Below are positions 41,515 to 52,956 of a DNA stretch of 64,000 nucleotides, one piece after another. The stretch is from Amoebidium appalachense. Lineage: Eukaryota; Ichthyosporea. The notes under the pieces were generated by a model. That model worked only from the letters and a program-made list of their open reading frames with translations. It made no database searches and was not told the origin of the DNA. Position 1 is the stretch's first letter, and the number at the start of each line of letters is the position of its first letter. The stretch covers positions 6,572,001-6,636,000 of the forward strand of contig CAVNZM010000008.1 in the NCBI GenBank assembly GCA_963693365.1, read 5' to 3'. The position numbers were made by a program, and so were the translations under genes.

Positions 41515-42260
41515 GTAATGTTCCTTGGTGTACGAGTGTACGAGTAAGCACGTGTGTAAAGCTGTGATCTTGTGTGCACCTGTATCTGTATTTGAACTAA
41601 CCGAGGCAGTGAGTTTGGCGGCTGCGGCTGTTTAACCGTTAACCATGCTGAAAATACTCAGCAAAATACAAGTCAGATACCATAAAATAACACCAGGTTG
41701 CCCCCAGTAATCCTCCATTCTCAAACAATAAACCAATGGCGTTTTAAAATCAGCAGCAGCAAAGGCAATCCCGCACAACTCACCTGGACATCCTTTGAAG
41801 GGAACTTGTTTATGCCGTCGATGTCCATGTGCCACTCCCCCCAGAACCCAAGCAGCCCCACCTATGGACCCCCACCCACATCATCAGCGGAATTTTAATC
41901 ACATATTCTTACCCTTGTGCTCGTCGTAAGCCCCCCCCCCCCCCCCCTCCCCACTCCTCTCGCCCGCTTCCCACACCGCCTCCTCCTCCCACCCAGCACG
42001 CACACACACATTACTCACTAAACACCCTTCGAACCCCCTCAACCACACCCCTATACACACACCCAAGTTCTCCCTTTCCCCCCCCTACCCACCCACCCAC
42101 TTGGGCATCGTGCTATCCTCTTCAGCACATAAACACTTTGCCACATACACAAACAGAAGAAATGATGCAGATAGACAAAAACGCACCCACTACTTTGCCC
42201 CCCCCCCCCCCCCCCCCCCGCGCCCCCCCGCCCCCGCCCCCGCCACACACACACACACAG

Positions 42261-42300
<40 letters not shown>

Positions 42301-42727
42301 GTATGGAGGCTATCCTCTGGTCACCATCGTACTTCTTGCCCAACTCCTCAATCAGCTTCACCATGGCAGCCACAAGCACAGGGTTGCTGTAGTCTGTGTG
42401 TGTGTGTGTGTGTGTTGGGGGGGGGAAGGGGTAGGGTTGATGTGAATGTGTGTTGGGGGTAGGGTTGATGTGAATGTGTGTTGGTGTGTGCATGTGCAGG
42501 TGTATGGGATGGTGGGGAATGGAGAAAGGGAAGGAGGAAGGTGGAAAATATGTGCGGTTTGCGCTCTGCACGGTGGAGGAAGGGGGCACGGGGGTGGTGG
42601 TGGTGGTGGGGGGGGGGGGGGGGGGGGGGGAGGGGGGGGTTGCCAGTTTGTGTGTGTATGTGTGTTAGGTGTGTACGTGTATGTGTGCAGAGCGGGAAGG
42701 GGGAGATGCAGGGAGGGACGGGGAGGG

Positions 42728-42759
<32 letters not shown>

Positions 42760-44417
42760 GAGAGAGAGAGAGAGAGTTTTACCGGGGTGATTGCCGTCCA
42801 TATCATATGCCCGGTACTTGGTCATGGTGCAGCCCAGAAAGATAGGGGGCTGGAAATTGGGGTTGGCTGGGCAGTCGATCACCACCTATGTGTGTGTGTG
42901 TGTGTGTGTTACATGTGTGTGTGTGTGCTGTGTTACATGTGTCATGTGTGTGTGTGTGTTTAGGTGTGTTTCGAAAGGGGGGGGGGGGGGGGGAGGGGGG
43001 AGGGGAGGGTGGTGGTGGGGGGGGGGGGGGTGGGGGGGAAGGGGGGAGCGGGGAGGAGAGGGTGGTGGGGGGGGGGGGGGGGGGGGAGGGGGGGGGGAAG
43101 GGGGGGGAGAGTGTGAAGGAAAAGAATATGGGTGGCAGAGAAATGTGGCTCAAGGGCATGGGAGGCAGGTTCGATTTATGTTACAAAAACAAAATGGTAC
43201 ATACTGTAATTCACAGAAACAAAAGCTAGATTAGGTGAACAAGGGGTGGGACGTGATGAGGAGCAAGGGGTAGAGTGCCGGATGGAGGGGAATAGGGGGG
43301 GGTAGAGGTGTGGGGGGGGGGGGGGGGGGGGGGGGGGGCGGTAGAGGAGGGCGGGGAGAGGTGAGGGGGGCGGGTGGGGGGGGGACAGGGCAAACGTGTT
43401 TTCACAGAGAGTCAAATGAAAGGGCAGGGGCCAATGTAATATGTGTGTGTTCCGGGGGCGGGGGGGGGGGGGGGGGGGGGGGTTGGGGGTGTGCGTGGTG
43501 TGGTTGGGGATGCGTAGAAGGAGGAGGGGGGGGGGGGGGGAGGAAAAGTGGGGGGAGGAGGAGGGGGGGGGGGGGGGCGGGGAGGGGGGGGGACGTACGC
43601 GAAAAACAGCCTGATGGTTTCGTGACTTAAGGTCGTTGAGGAAGGAATCGATTGGCTCAAAGTCACAGCCGCTGCAGCACCGCGTGACGTGGTCCCCTGC
43701 ATACCATTTCAATAAGAAATATTTAAGTCTGACTGGACAACACCCTGAGCAACCAACGGTGGCATATATGAAGCAAGGCAGGGAATGTGTGCGCTACATA
43801 TATAGTAACCCCACGATTGGAATGAGGGGTTACTATATATCTCTGCCATGGGGGCATGGAGATAACCGGTCGGGAGGGGAAAGGTTGAAGATGGGGAGAG
43901 GCTGATGGGAGGCGAAGGAGCATTGTATACATGGGCAGGAGGACGGTTGGGGGGTGGGGCGGGTAGGGGAAGAAGGGGGGGCAAGGGGGGGGTGGAGGGA
44001 GGGAGGGAGGGGATAGAACAAAGGGGGTGTTGTAGTTGGGTGAAAGGGAATCAAAGTTGGACCCTCCCGCCCCTCCCCCCCCCCCACACACACCCACACC
44101 ACTCTCACCCTGCCTTCGCCCCTGCAGTGACTGTGTACACATTCTTTGGCAGTCAACCAATGCACAGAGGTAGACTCCCCCCTCCTTCCCCTCCTCCCCC
44201 CCCCCCCCACCCTTACCCCCCCCCCCCCCCCCCGGGCCGCATATGTTACACCACCATCCACCCACAACACACCTTGCATGAGGGCATGCATGGAGAAGTT
44301 CTGGTACTCGAGCGAGTGTGGGAACTTTTGGGTGTCCGACTCGAAGGGGAAGAAACCCCTCAGAGGGTTGCCGTCGATAGCATCCTCGCTGAAGTTGAGT
44401 TGGGTAACAGCAGCCAT
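36847..44417 (-). CDS. DUF4874/DUF4832 domain protein with Pro/Thr/Gln-rich tail, 12 coding exons
   Basis: Coding exons: 44273-44417, 43599-43696, 42783-42885, 42299-42393, 41784-41861, 41377-41442, 40713-40841, 39935-40005, 39035-39112, 38610-38676, 38058-38199, 36847-37547; all GT-AG and in phase, 590 residues. Residues 17-24 (NPLRGFFP) and 148-158 (VGLLGFWGEWH), preceded by a KKYDGDQRIASIQ segment, are the hallmarks I associate with DUF4874. RIGFHDD, RVVIGGEMAPEKQA and SIQNMGNAPFYYDL (about residue 320), and IKFANRNV at 403-410, fit the following DUF4832. The pair is best known from bacteria; its function is unknown, and glycan-related roles are only guessed. No signal peptide precedes the domain and the upstream exon lacks ATG. 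From about residue 425 to the end the protein is a low-complexity tail of imperfect repeats of about 11 residues (QPITTPVSAPA type) and Gln runs. The exon 8 acceptor has an in-frame alternative 30 bases upstream. Confidence 0.8.
37542..37599. repeat. Perfect foldback with a 3' splice site in its stem
   Basis: Arms of about 24 bp (37542-37566 and 37576-37599, differing only by one extra T) flank a loop of about 9 bases. The sequence core is gcgctacaaatagcc / ggctatttgtagcgc. The acceptor of the last exon of the DUF4874/DUF4832 gene (TAG ending at 37548, exon from 37547) lies inside the left arm as read on the plus strand, so the pre-mRNA hairpin would cover it. Confidence 0.85.
37692..38050. 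repeat. Minisatellite in the last intron of the DUF4874/DUF4832 gene
   Basis: Three copies of a unit containing caccgtagctaccatctaag begin near 37692, 37795 and 37885, separated by G and GA runs. A further (GGGA)n/(GA)n stretch reaches 38050, next to the donor of exon 11. Confidence 0.9.
38378..38530. repeat. Two adjacent short duplications
   Basis: A 22-mer starting ggaaatgctttaatgc is repeated in tandem at about 38378-38421. A 23-mer starting gcaatacatttatcgattt occurs twice at about 38474-38524, four bases apart. Both are in the same intron. Confidence 0.85.
39255..39340 (-). repeat. SINE-like repeat, diverged
   Basis: In minus orientation the segment begins AGCCCTGCTTATAATGCATG, like the GGGCTCTGCTTATGACGCAT block of the copy at 19940. 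It is flanked by a (TG)n tract on one side and by the foldback 39350-39394 on the other. Confidence 0.4.
39350..39394. repeat. Intronic foldback, 17-bp arms
   Basis: caaccaaatccatccct (39350-39366) and its exact reverse complement (39378-39394) flank an 11-base loop. Pairing extends further with one mismatch. It lies in the intron between exons 8 and 9 of the DUF4874/DUF4832 gene. Confidence 0.9.
40215..40540. repeat. Shuffled direct repeats in a DUF4874/DUF4832 intron
   Basis: Modules such as atgatcataatacgaatcac, ttctttcaacttgaaatg, gtaatcagaacc and aatgattttcttcatggtaa recur two to five times in changing order, as expected from repeated slippage or local rearrangement. Confidence 0.85.
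41146..41246. repeat. Triple tandem repeat, 31-35 bp unit
   Basis: Copies containing gatctacctacatctgtaca start at 41146, 41177 and 41212. The second and third carry a terminal CATG extension. Confidence 0.9.
41276..41375. repeat. 50-bp tandem duplication at a 5' splice site
   Basis: Two 50-bp copies (41276-41325, 41326-41375) differ at two positions. The donor of DUF4874/DUF4832 exon 6 begins at 41376 on the minus strand, so the duplication copied the donor-proximal intron sequence, including a GTGAGC that could act as a second donor. Confidence 0.9.
43798..43840. repeat. Intronic foldback, 15-bp perfect arms
   Basis: atatatagtaacccc (43798-43812) and its exact reverse complement (43826-43840) flank a 13-base loop, about 100 nt upstream of the exon 2 acceptor of the DUF4874/DUF4832 gene. 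Confidence 0.92.
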
Positions 44418-44555
44418 CTTTTTTTTTTCTGCACAGAGTTTTTGGTGTGTGGGTTAGTGGGTGGTGAAATGTTTTCGTTATGTGTGCCCTGTGCGTGTTT
44501 AGAACTTCAAGGGTACTGTGGGTTGTGTACACAGTCTGGGGTAGCATAAAGGTGG

Positions 44556-44615
<60 letters not shown>

Positions 44616-44913
44616 CGCACACGGCACGCACGTGTGTGTACTGGAAAATGTACGCGCGTGCAAATCTTGTAAAAACTGCAGAGCCTGTCAGTGCAAATTT
44701 AATATTTCGTTTCACAGCCTGCCACTTGGTGCCGTTGACACACATGCACCCGTCTCCACATTCTGTTTTGGGCTACTAAGTGTTTCAAGTTGGCGACTGA
44801 CCATAATAGTAATACAATCAATGCAGATACGCGTTTCCTGTCCAGTGCGAGTGTGTGTGATGTGTCACCCGTACGCTGATATCAAGGCAGCAAATGTATC
44901 GTAAAACATATAC

Positions 44914-44985
44914 CTTTGTGTAGATGTAGACACAGGAAGGATCTGGCCTCAGATGATGATTGAAAGTCAGTTCAGAACGTACTGA
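44914..44985 (-). other. Non-coding 5' UTR exon of the DUF4874/DUF4832 gene
   Basis: Downstream of the TATA box the minus strand runs without any ATG to CACAAAG|GTATAT (donor at 44913). The coding exon is preceded by the acceptor gtgcag and an A run before ATG. The 5' end of this exon is only estimated from the TATA position. Confidence 0.5.
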
Positions 44986-45008
44986 GGGCCAAGAAAGGTG
45001 CGTTGGCG

Positions 45009-45017
45009 CTTTATATA
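45009..45017 (-). promoter_or_regulatory. TATA box of the DUF4874/DUF4832 gene
   Basis: TATATAAAG on the minus strand, identical to the element of the perilipin-like gene. CCAAT words cluster 315-405 bp further upstream (gtgattggt near 45332, gtgattggc near 45354, cgattggct near 45390, gccaattaa near 45412). Confidence 0.6.
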
Positions 45018-45959
45018 GGCGCAGCCTGCCCGCATTAGCCGTCCTGCAACCAATCGTTATGAAGCTCCAATGATACGAAGGCACAGTTACCTAAATTTAG
45101 AAATGTATAAAATTTCCAAGATAACCAGTAGTTGTGAACTTTTCTTTATGATCATGCGAAAATAAAAAGGAAAAGGCTTATATAGGCGAACCAAAAGAAA
45201 GTATGCATATAATGGAACCTAATGTCTGTTATAAAAAGGCTTCTAGTGATTAGAACAAGAATAACCTCATTTCAGAGCGGCCCCACGTGCCGTGACGTGC
45301 GGTCAGGTTTATTCTTAGGTACGCTTGTGATTGGTCAATAGCGCATCGCTTTTGTGATTGGCTAGTATTCAAAAATGTCTTGTTTCGATTGGCTTCTTGC
45401 ATTTCTTGGGCAGCCAATTAATTGAAGCGGAAGATCCAACGCCAAATCTTTGCTATTTTTAGAAGTGTCCTGAACACTGTGACATTTATTGCTTATTTGT
45501 GTACATAAACATATAATACATACATACAATTATATTCAAAAATTTATAAACTTTATATGTATGTAATGCATTGCAATAATAATACAGCAATAAAGCTTTC
45601 CCTACTTTAGGTAAAGTATGTGTATCTCGTCACCGTGGCTGGGATCACGCATGCGAGTCAGGCAGCAGTCTGCCGCAGCTGACTCAGAGCATCAAACGAT
45701 CTGGCACACGTCATCTTGAACACTACCACCTACTGAGGCGGTGTCTCCTTTTTCCTTTTCTTTTTTTTTTTTTTTTTTTGCAAAAAGGGACATAGGTGTA
45801 TAACGTCGCACGTGCGGCAACACGTCAGTACGTGTTAGTCTTGAACAACACGACATACCAACACTGAGTGAGCTCATGAGCACTGAGTGTACGTATACAC
45901 TGTATGAAAAGGCAACAAACAAACAAGAAAGCGCTAAGTGCAAAAAGCACTCACACATA

Positions 45960-45996
<37 letters not shown>

Positions 45997-46081
45997 TCTC
46001 TCTCCCTCTCTCTCTGTCTGAAGCAACCACTACACTTCCCCTTTTCACACATACACAGTCACATCAACATCTTTAGTCATT
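45018..46081. other. Divergent intergenic region (DUF4874/DUF4832 gene and hydrolase)
   Basis: The region is AT-rich around 45440-45600, carries the CCAAT cluster described for the TATA box, a T23-class run at about 45756-45779 and a C33-class run at 45963-45995. No TATA box was recognised for the plus-strand hydrolase. Confidence 0.5.
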
Positions 46082-46207
46082 ATGTGGGACGCATTTGTCA
46101 AAGCCGCCCCCGTTATCCTCCCCCTTATTGGGGGGGCTATTCTGCTCGCAGCAGTGACACCAACCGGTCGCCTGCCTCCGCCACCACCCGATGGTAGCCG
46201 ATGCCCT

Positions 46208-46239
<32 letters not shown>

Positions 46240-46810
46240 CCCCCCGTTTCCCCCTTCATCTCTTCCTCCAGGCCCCTCCCAAAGTTTCCCCTCCCTCCTA
46301 TTCGTCCTCCCCCCCCCCCCCCCCCCCCTTTCCCCCCCCCCCTCTCCCCCCCCCCCCCTCCCCCTTCTTTCCCTGCCTCATTTTCCGTCTACCTCTCCAT
46401 CTACGCCTCTCTCCTTTTTACCCCTTCCCCCCCCCTCTCCCATCCTCCCTCTCTCTCGCTCACTCCCTGCTTTCTTCCCTCTCTCTCGCTCCCCCTCCCC
46501 CCATCCCCCCCCTCTCTGTCCCTCCCCCCTCCCCCCCTCTCCCCCCTCCCCTCCCTCTCTCGCTCTCTCCCTCCCTCCCTCCCTCCCTTCCCCCCTCTCT
46601 CTCTCCCCCCCCCCCTCCCTCCCCCCCCCCCCCCCCCCTCTCTCTCTCTCTCTTGCTCTCGCTCTTGCTCTCTCCCCCTTTCGCCTCCCCCCCCCCCTCT
46701 CTTCTCTCCCCCCCCCCCCCCCCCCCCGTTATCTCGTTTCTCCTTCCTTCGTTCTTTCTCTCTCCCCCCTCTCCCCTCTCCCTCTCCCTCTTTCTCGCTC
46801 TCTCTCTTCT

Positions 46811-46848
<38 letters not shown>

Positions 46849-47806
46849 CCTCCCCCTCTCTCCCCTCCTGCCCTCCATCTTTCCCTCCTTCCGTCCCTAT
46901 GCCTTCCCACCCTTCCGCCCTTTCACACTAAGCAAGCACACAATCACACTACCCCCCACCCCCCTCCCCTTCTCTTGCTCTTCCTCCTTGCCCCAAACCT
47001 CTCCCCTCCTCAAATATGCTTTTCCTTCTAAAGGAGGCCTCACGTGGATTGAAATATGATATGCAAGGCATATAGTAGAGGGTGTGTGCTGGCGTTTTGC
47101 CCCCTTTCTCCAATAATTTGCACCCACATTGCTGACACGTTTTTTTCCCCCAAGAAAACTATCATGCAATTATTCCATAGATAACGGGTGGATAACTGCC
47201 GATTTTCTTTGTTGTTTGTGGGGCAACGGGTGGAGGGGGTGGGGGAGGAGGGGGTTGGGGGGGGGGGGAACCGATTTTGTGGTTGCTGTAGACTTGGAGA
47301 GAGTCGCATATTATCCCAGAGGTCACGTGCCAAATATTTCTATTGCCCAAAAAGAGATAGATAGTTGGTAGATAACTGACAAAATTTTCTTCTGGTTGGG
47401 GTATATAGATTGTGGGTAGATAGCTGACAAATTTCGAGAGGTTGAGGTAAATAGATAGTTGGTAGATAGCTGACAATTTTCTGGTGGTCGGGACAAATAA
47501 GGATGGTAGTTAGATAAGTGACAATTTTCGGGTTGTTGATTGGATAGTTGGTAGATTACTGACAATTTTCGGGTGGTGGGGGTTCAAAAGAACGTCTGGA
47601 GGCTATGGACGGAGACAGTGAATGGGTGGAGGTGCGGAGGAAGAAGCTAAGAGTGTTCAAGAGGGGACCCGAGGAGAGGAAGGAGAGAGCGGTGGTGTTT
47701 TTGATGCACGGCGCAGGTGGACAGGTGTGTATGAGTGTATGTGTGTGTGCGCGGGGGGGGGAGGGGGGAGGGGGAGGAATGGATGAATGGGTGGGCGGGT
47801 GGGTGC

Positions 47807-47872
<66 letters not shown>

Positions 47873-48796
47873 TGTGTGTGTGCGTGCGTGCGTGCGTGCG
47901 TGCGCGTGTGTGTAGTGTGTATGTTTTGTTTTGTTCAGTGTATGTATTGGTTAGGGGAGGGGACTACGGTTTTTTTTTTTCCCCTGATTGTTTTCCCGTG
48001 TGGGTTGGTAAGTGGGTGTGTGTGTGTTGGGGGAGGGGAGGGGGGGGGGGGGGGGGGAAGGCGAGGGAGGGGGGGGGGGGGGGGGAGCATGTGGGTGGTT
48101 GCATGCTGGCATGCAAATGCATACATGCTTTACAACGAAGCTTGGCAGTGGTCGGGTGATGATGGTAAACAGGAGAGTGGAAGGGGGGGGGGGGGGGGGG
48201 GGGGGGGGGGGTATGGGGTTGCCTGGCTGTGTGAGCGTTTTTGGTGATGTAGGTGGGGCTTGTGTGTTATATGTAGGCACTGAGACATAATCGCCATTTT
48301 CTGCGATTGCTATCATACCCTTGTTAAACGACCCCCCCCCCCCCCCTCCCCCCCTTCCCCCCCCCCCCCCCCCTGCCCGCCCTACCCCACCCCCCACCCA
48401 CCGACCCGCCCCCTCGCATCATCGGATGCTTTCCATCTCCCGAAATGCAAAAACTTGTCGTGGACGACTTGGGCCCCCTCTGAGGTCGGGCTCTACTCAT
48501 TATGCATGCACTTTGTGTGTGGGTTTCACTCTTCATTGCGCTATCCAGTATGAATGTGGTACTTCGTACTCTATAACACATTCTAACAATCCCCCCTCAC
48601 CCCCCCTCTCCCGCCCCTGTTTCCCCACGCCACTCCTTCCATGCCTTTTTTTTCGTTTTTATTCTTCCACATGCAGGTGCAACAATGGATAGAACAAGTT
48701 GTTCCGCTGTGCACACAGTACAAGGTGGTTGCTGTGGACATGGTGGGACACGGGAAGAGCCAACCCACAGACACGTACGTAACCAATCCCTTCCCC

Positions 48797-48830
<34 letters not shown>

Positions 48831-49696
48831 CCCCCCCCTCCCCCTTCCCCCTCCCCCTTCCCCTGCCCGCAAATGCACACACATCCTATCCCCCGACTAC
48901 CCCGCCCCTCTCCTCCCCTTGCCCCCTCCCCTCCCCCCCCCCCCCCCCCCCGAGAAAGCAAACGTGCAAAACAGCTGCTTTTCTTTTTACACATCCATAT
49001 CATGCTCATCCCTCACCTTCCCCCACCCCTACGCCTTACTCCCCCCTTTCTCCGCCTGCCTCTCTTTTGTCTGTCAAGTCAAATTAGGTTTTCATTGGCT
49101 AATTACTGGGCACGTTTTTCTTACCGACCAATCACATTGCAGGCCCGACCACTACTCCATGCCTTCATTCGTCGCCGATCTTCTAGAAGTCTTCCACGCC
49201 CACAAGGGCGATCGCAACATCATCATCGCGCATTCCTACGGGTGCTCAATGGCAACAAAATTGTTTCCAAACATAGAAAGTCACGTGCATGGGATCGTTT
49301 TTATTGGTCCGTCGTGTCGTTCCAACAGCCAACCAAAACCGGCGCAGTGGCTCCACTACACGCCGGCGTTTGTTCTTGATTGGATGAGGAGATGGGATCG
49401 CAGAGGGGGGGCAAAATCTGCGTCGATCAGAAGAATGCTCTATGAGGGGGTGTCGGAGGATTTGAAGTTGCGGCAGTTGACCTGGAATGCACACACACCA
49501 TCAAAGGTACCTCCTCCCCCCCCCCCCCGCCCCCCTCCCCCCCCCCTCCCCCCCCCCCCCCCCCCCCCCCCCCCTCACACACACACACTTCCCCTGCCCC
49601 TCCCTCATCTCCAACTCAGTAACCTTTAATTGGCATGTTTCATGGTCAATGAATCGCCGATGTCGTGTTTCTCTCATGGTACTTTATTTCCCCCCC

Positions 49697-49727
<31 letters not shown>

Positions 49728-49836
49728 AGTTACAAGCGCGCACACACACATGCACACGCACACATAAAGAAACAAACTTACCACCACCAACTAAAGTACC
49801 ACAAACAAGCACATGTTGCACGTCGCACATACCCCC

Positions 49837-49873
<37 letters not shown>

Positions 49874-50443
49874 CCCCCATTCCCCCCCTTGCCCCTGGGT
49901 AATGGCCCACCTCACGCGTCCCCCTCTCCCCCCTCTTCCTCTCCTTCCTTGTCATAATTTTTTTTTTTTTTTTCACAAAAAAAAATTATTATTTGCCCCC
50001 TGTCATAAAGAAAATTAAAGTTCTAATTTGTTTACGCTCAAATCTCAACTTTATACTCGGTTTACTTCTTCCCTGCCCAGGTTGTGCGCTGGCTGACTTT
50101 GCAAATGGAGGGAGCCACACCCGACGAATATTCGCAAATTTCCGTCCCATCGTGTATAATTGTCGGCGCCCACGACCACCTCACGCCCCCTGCCGTGGCC
50201 CAACGCGTCGCAACCGCTCTAACTGCGTGCGACATCAATAATGAAAACGAAGTTACGGGAGAGGAAGAGAAAGAAAGTGCAGAGAGGGAGGGTGCAGGGT
50301 TGGCGGAAGGAGGTGGAAAGGGGCGGAAGAAGTGGGTTGAGCTGCACGTGATTGAGAGGGCTGGGCACCAGGTGATGGTGGAGCAAAAGGAGGAGGTGAA
50401 TGAGATCGTGCGGAAGTTTCTGGATGAGAGGGTGGCGTGGTGA
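46082..50443 (+). CDS. Alpha/beta-hydrolase, ABHD8-like, 5 exons
   Basis: Exons 46082-46193, 47591-47724, 48677-48774, 49143-49506 and 50081-50443 are joined by in-phase GT-AG introns into 356 residues. Exon 1 encodes a hydrophobic segment (residues 8-26) that looks like a signal anchor, then a Pro-rich linker. The fold signatures follow in order: HGAGG oxyanion loop (77-81), DMVGHGKS, the nucleophile elbow AHSYGCS with Ser146, the acid in GAHDHLTPP (Asp268) and the base in AGHQVMVEQ (His332). The segment after the elbow (RRGGAKSASIRRMLYEGVS) resembles the ABHD8 cap (RQGAKEKQLLKEG in animals). A charged Glu/Gly-rich insert precedes the last strand. Substrate is unknown. An alternative model starts at the in-frame ATG 47605 without exon 1; the exon 2 acceptor at 47591 was chosen because it fits exon 1 phase. 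Confidence 0.78.
46205..46860 (+). repeat. Pyrimidine tract (CT/C-run) of 650 bp
   Basis: Almost uninterrupted C and T on the plus strand in hydrolase intron 1, with C runs up to about 36. Long open frames here read only Pro, Ser and Leu. Confidence 0.9.
47345..47585 (+). repeat. Minisatellite directly before hydrolase exon 2
   Basis: Five to six imperfect copies of a unit containing gatagttggtagat-actgacaa-ttttcgg (period about 45-60) end a few bases before the acceptor at 47590. Confidence 0.85.
48440..48595 (+). repeat. SINE-like repeat
   Basis: GACTTGGGCCCCCTCTGAGG and the following GGGCTCTACTCATTATGCAT match the copy at 19910-19950. The end GTACTTCGTACTCTATAACA leads into a C-rich tract. 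It lies in hydrolase intron 2. Confidence 0.6.
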
Positions 50444-50686
50444 TATTGGATACTGATAACTAATTTAGTTCTGCCAGCTTTCTATTGTTATTTTTTACTC
50501 TATGATGACTATTGGTAGTTATAAGTGCGGCCAAATATTTTAATGGCTGTGGGTACAAGTGGGATCCAGCTTAGTTTCGTACCTATTGCCGAGTTGTACT
50601 TAGTTTTTGAACACGGGATGAACTTAATGGGCTGTTCGGACGATCACTTTGTAAGCTTCTTTCCTTTTTTACCGCCCGCTGCTTCT

Positions 50687-50750
<64 letters not shown>

Positions 50751-51424
50751 GGTAATAATGATCTTAATCACTCCTTGTATGATAAGGGTATCTTGCAGAT
50801 GGGTGTTGACCTCTATCAACGCAGACAGATATTACTCGTTTCCTGATTGCTGGCCATGCCAGCCTCTAGATTATAATCTAACAAATACCCATGGCAAGGT
50901 GAAATTTCTAAATAAGTTGGATATGCGCTGGTAAAGCTACCTGCGCAGATATATTTATCGGGCACTGTCGAATAGTGGGGTTTTTTCTACGGATCCGGGC
51001 CGGGTCAGACCCGAAAAACATTTACGCATTCTGATTGGCAAGATGCGTTGTAAGCAGGCGGCGTTTTGGCCTGACCTGAATGGTCTATAAACCGGCGCCA
51101 AAAAACCCTTTAACAAAGCTGTCATACCCGGATTTAGCCAAGTCATCTGTACTGTGAAAATTTAAATTAGTTGTTCAAGTCACCCACGATTAGATGTCCC
51201 AATATAGATACAGGGCGCTGAGATGTGGCACGGGGTCTCCGTTGTTTACTCAGGTACAGAGAGACCAGGCGCGGGCAATATGAAGGGGGGAAGGGGAAGG
51301 GGGGGGGGGGGGGGGGAAGGGGGGGGTCTCAGTATATCCCCTCATAGTTATATCACGAATTTAAGTATCAGGGTTTTCCTACTCTAAGAAGTACCTACCG
51401 CATAAACCACCTTTTTTTTTTCTT

Positions 51425-51466
<42 letters not shown>

Positions 51467-52268
51467 CCTTCCATGGGACAATCGGTATCAACTGGTGTGA
51501 GGGGCACGTAAGCATTCTTGGAGTATAGTACTGGCAGCCGGGGTATATACAGGGCTAAGGCTTCAGGTTTTCCGTGTTTATGTTAGTGCTTGAAAATTTT
51601 AAAATTAGGAAAATTCATTAATTTCTAACTGGCTAGGCCCCCATCACGGCCATCTAGAAACACCAGCCAGCCTCAGGCCCTGTGAGCTGGGTGACGGTCG
51701 GACGCCAATGCACGGTATGATGCACTGCACACAACGTAGGACGCGGCGGCATGTCACAGTGTTTACAGTAGGGCAAGTGGGCCATACAGTCAACCCGTAA
51801 TAATTATTATATTTATTATAATTATTTCAACTACGTAATTTATAGTATATATGGACTCAGGAACAAGGACGGCCCGAAGGGCCGGACTGTACAGGCTAGT
51901 TATAGTGCTATTAGACGACGGAAGCTGATTATCCAAGTTTGGTCAAACTTTGTGACATAGTAAGCATGCAAACCATAGAAAGTTCTAAAACTATATTGCA
52001 TGTTGTCTATTCACGGTGTCGATATTCGATTCTTATCCCACAATCAAACTGAATCAAACTATCCACTGGCAGCAGCCGTAATTAGACATGTCTTCTGGGC
52101 GGCCACGTGTGCACTTCTTGCTGCTGCTTGCAATAAAGCACCGACTCAATACATTTTGGACACCGTTACACATGGTGCCACTAGTAGTAGCCGCCCCTGA
52201 ATTATAGCTTAAGTATAGCTGTTGCGTCGATCAAACCGGCTTTTCGCCCAATTTCCCACTGCCACATA

Positions 52269-52361
<93 letters not shown>

Positions 52362-52540
52362 AAAACCTTGAACGTGTCCACAACCACCAACCCCGATCCT
52401 TATCTAACGTAAACTTAACGACTTTGACAAAGGCTTCAGACAACATGTAAGCCTGCTAGCCTACGATTTATTATTAGCTCATTTAGCAACTCCACTTTAG
52501 TCTCGTGTGAGGTTCGCTTTACTCACTATCGGCAACATGA
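50444..52540. other. Gene-free region with diverged repeat sequence and long homopolymers
   Basis: T28-G32 occupies 50690-50749 and a G34-class run lies near 51427-51463. 50775-50920 and 51127-51160 are diverged copies of sequence at 56400-56560 and 56606-56640. A small perfect hairpin cggccc-gaa-gggccg lies near 51868. No coding region was recognised. Confidence 0.55.
52270..52365 (+). repeat. C82-A14 homopolymer block
   Basis: An uninterrupted run of 82 C (52270-52351) is followed directly by 14 A. It is the longest homopolymer in the window. The G strand could form quadruplex structures. Confidence 0.95.
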
Positions 52541-52631
52541 CAAGGGAGAGAAAAACACCACTGTTATCTGGCTTTGCAGCCAGCTTAACGCCCCACTACA
52601 GTGTGCCGGAGCTTTTATCCCTCCCTCTCCC

Positions 52632-52686
<55 letters not shown>

Positions 52687-52900
52687 CCCCCCCCCCCCCC
52701 CCCCCCCCATCATCCAGTCCCCCCTATCCTTTTCAACTCCAATATTCCCTCCCCTCCCCTCTACATGGTATTTGCACTTAAATATATCTGTGCATCAAGT
52801 TATTTCTGTGTTCGTGTGACGGCTGACGATGGGGGGAGGTGGGAGGGGGAGGGGGGACGGGGTAAACAAAAGACAGAAAGGAAGCGAGAGATCTATCTTG

Positions 52901-52901
<1 letters not shown>

Positions 52902-52954
<53 letters not shown>
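52902..52954 (+). repeat. (GA)n tract in duplication unit A
   Basis: About 24 GA units. Unit B carries a shorter GA-rich block at about 54960-55000, and 54283-54360 holds another (GA)n run of nearly 40 units. Confidence 0.9.

Positions 52955-52956
<2 letters not shown>

Noticed and set aside
46082-47059. Single long Pro/Ser-rich open frame continuing exon 1 of the hydrolase
   Set aside because: After the first 112 bases it reads only a C/T tract. The donor at 46194 and the phased hydrolase exons explain the region better.
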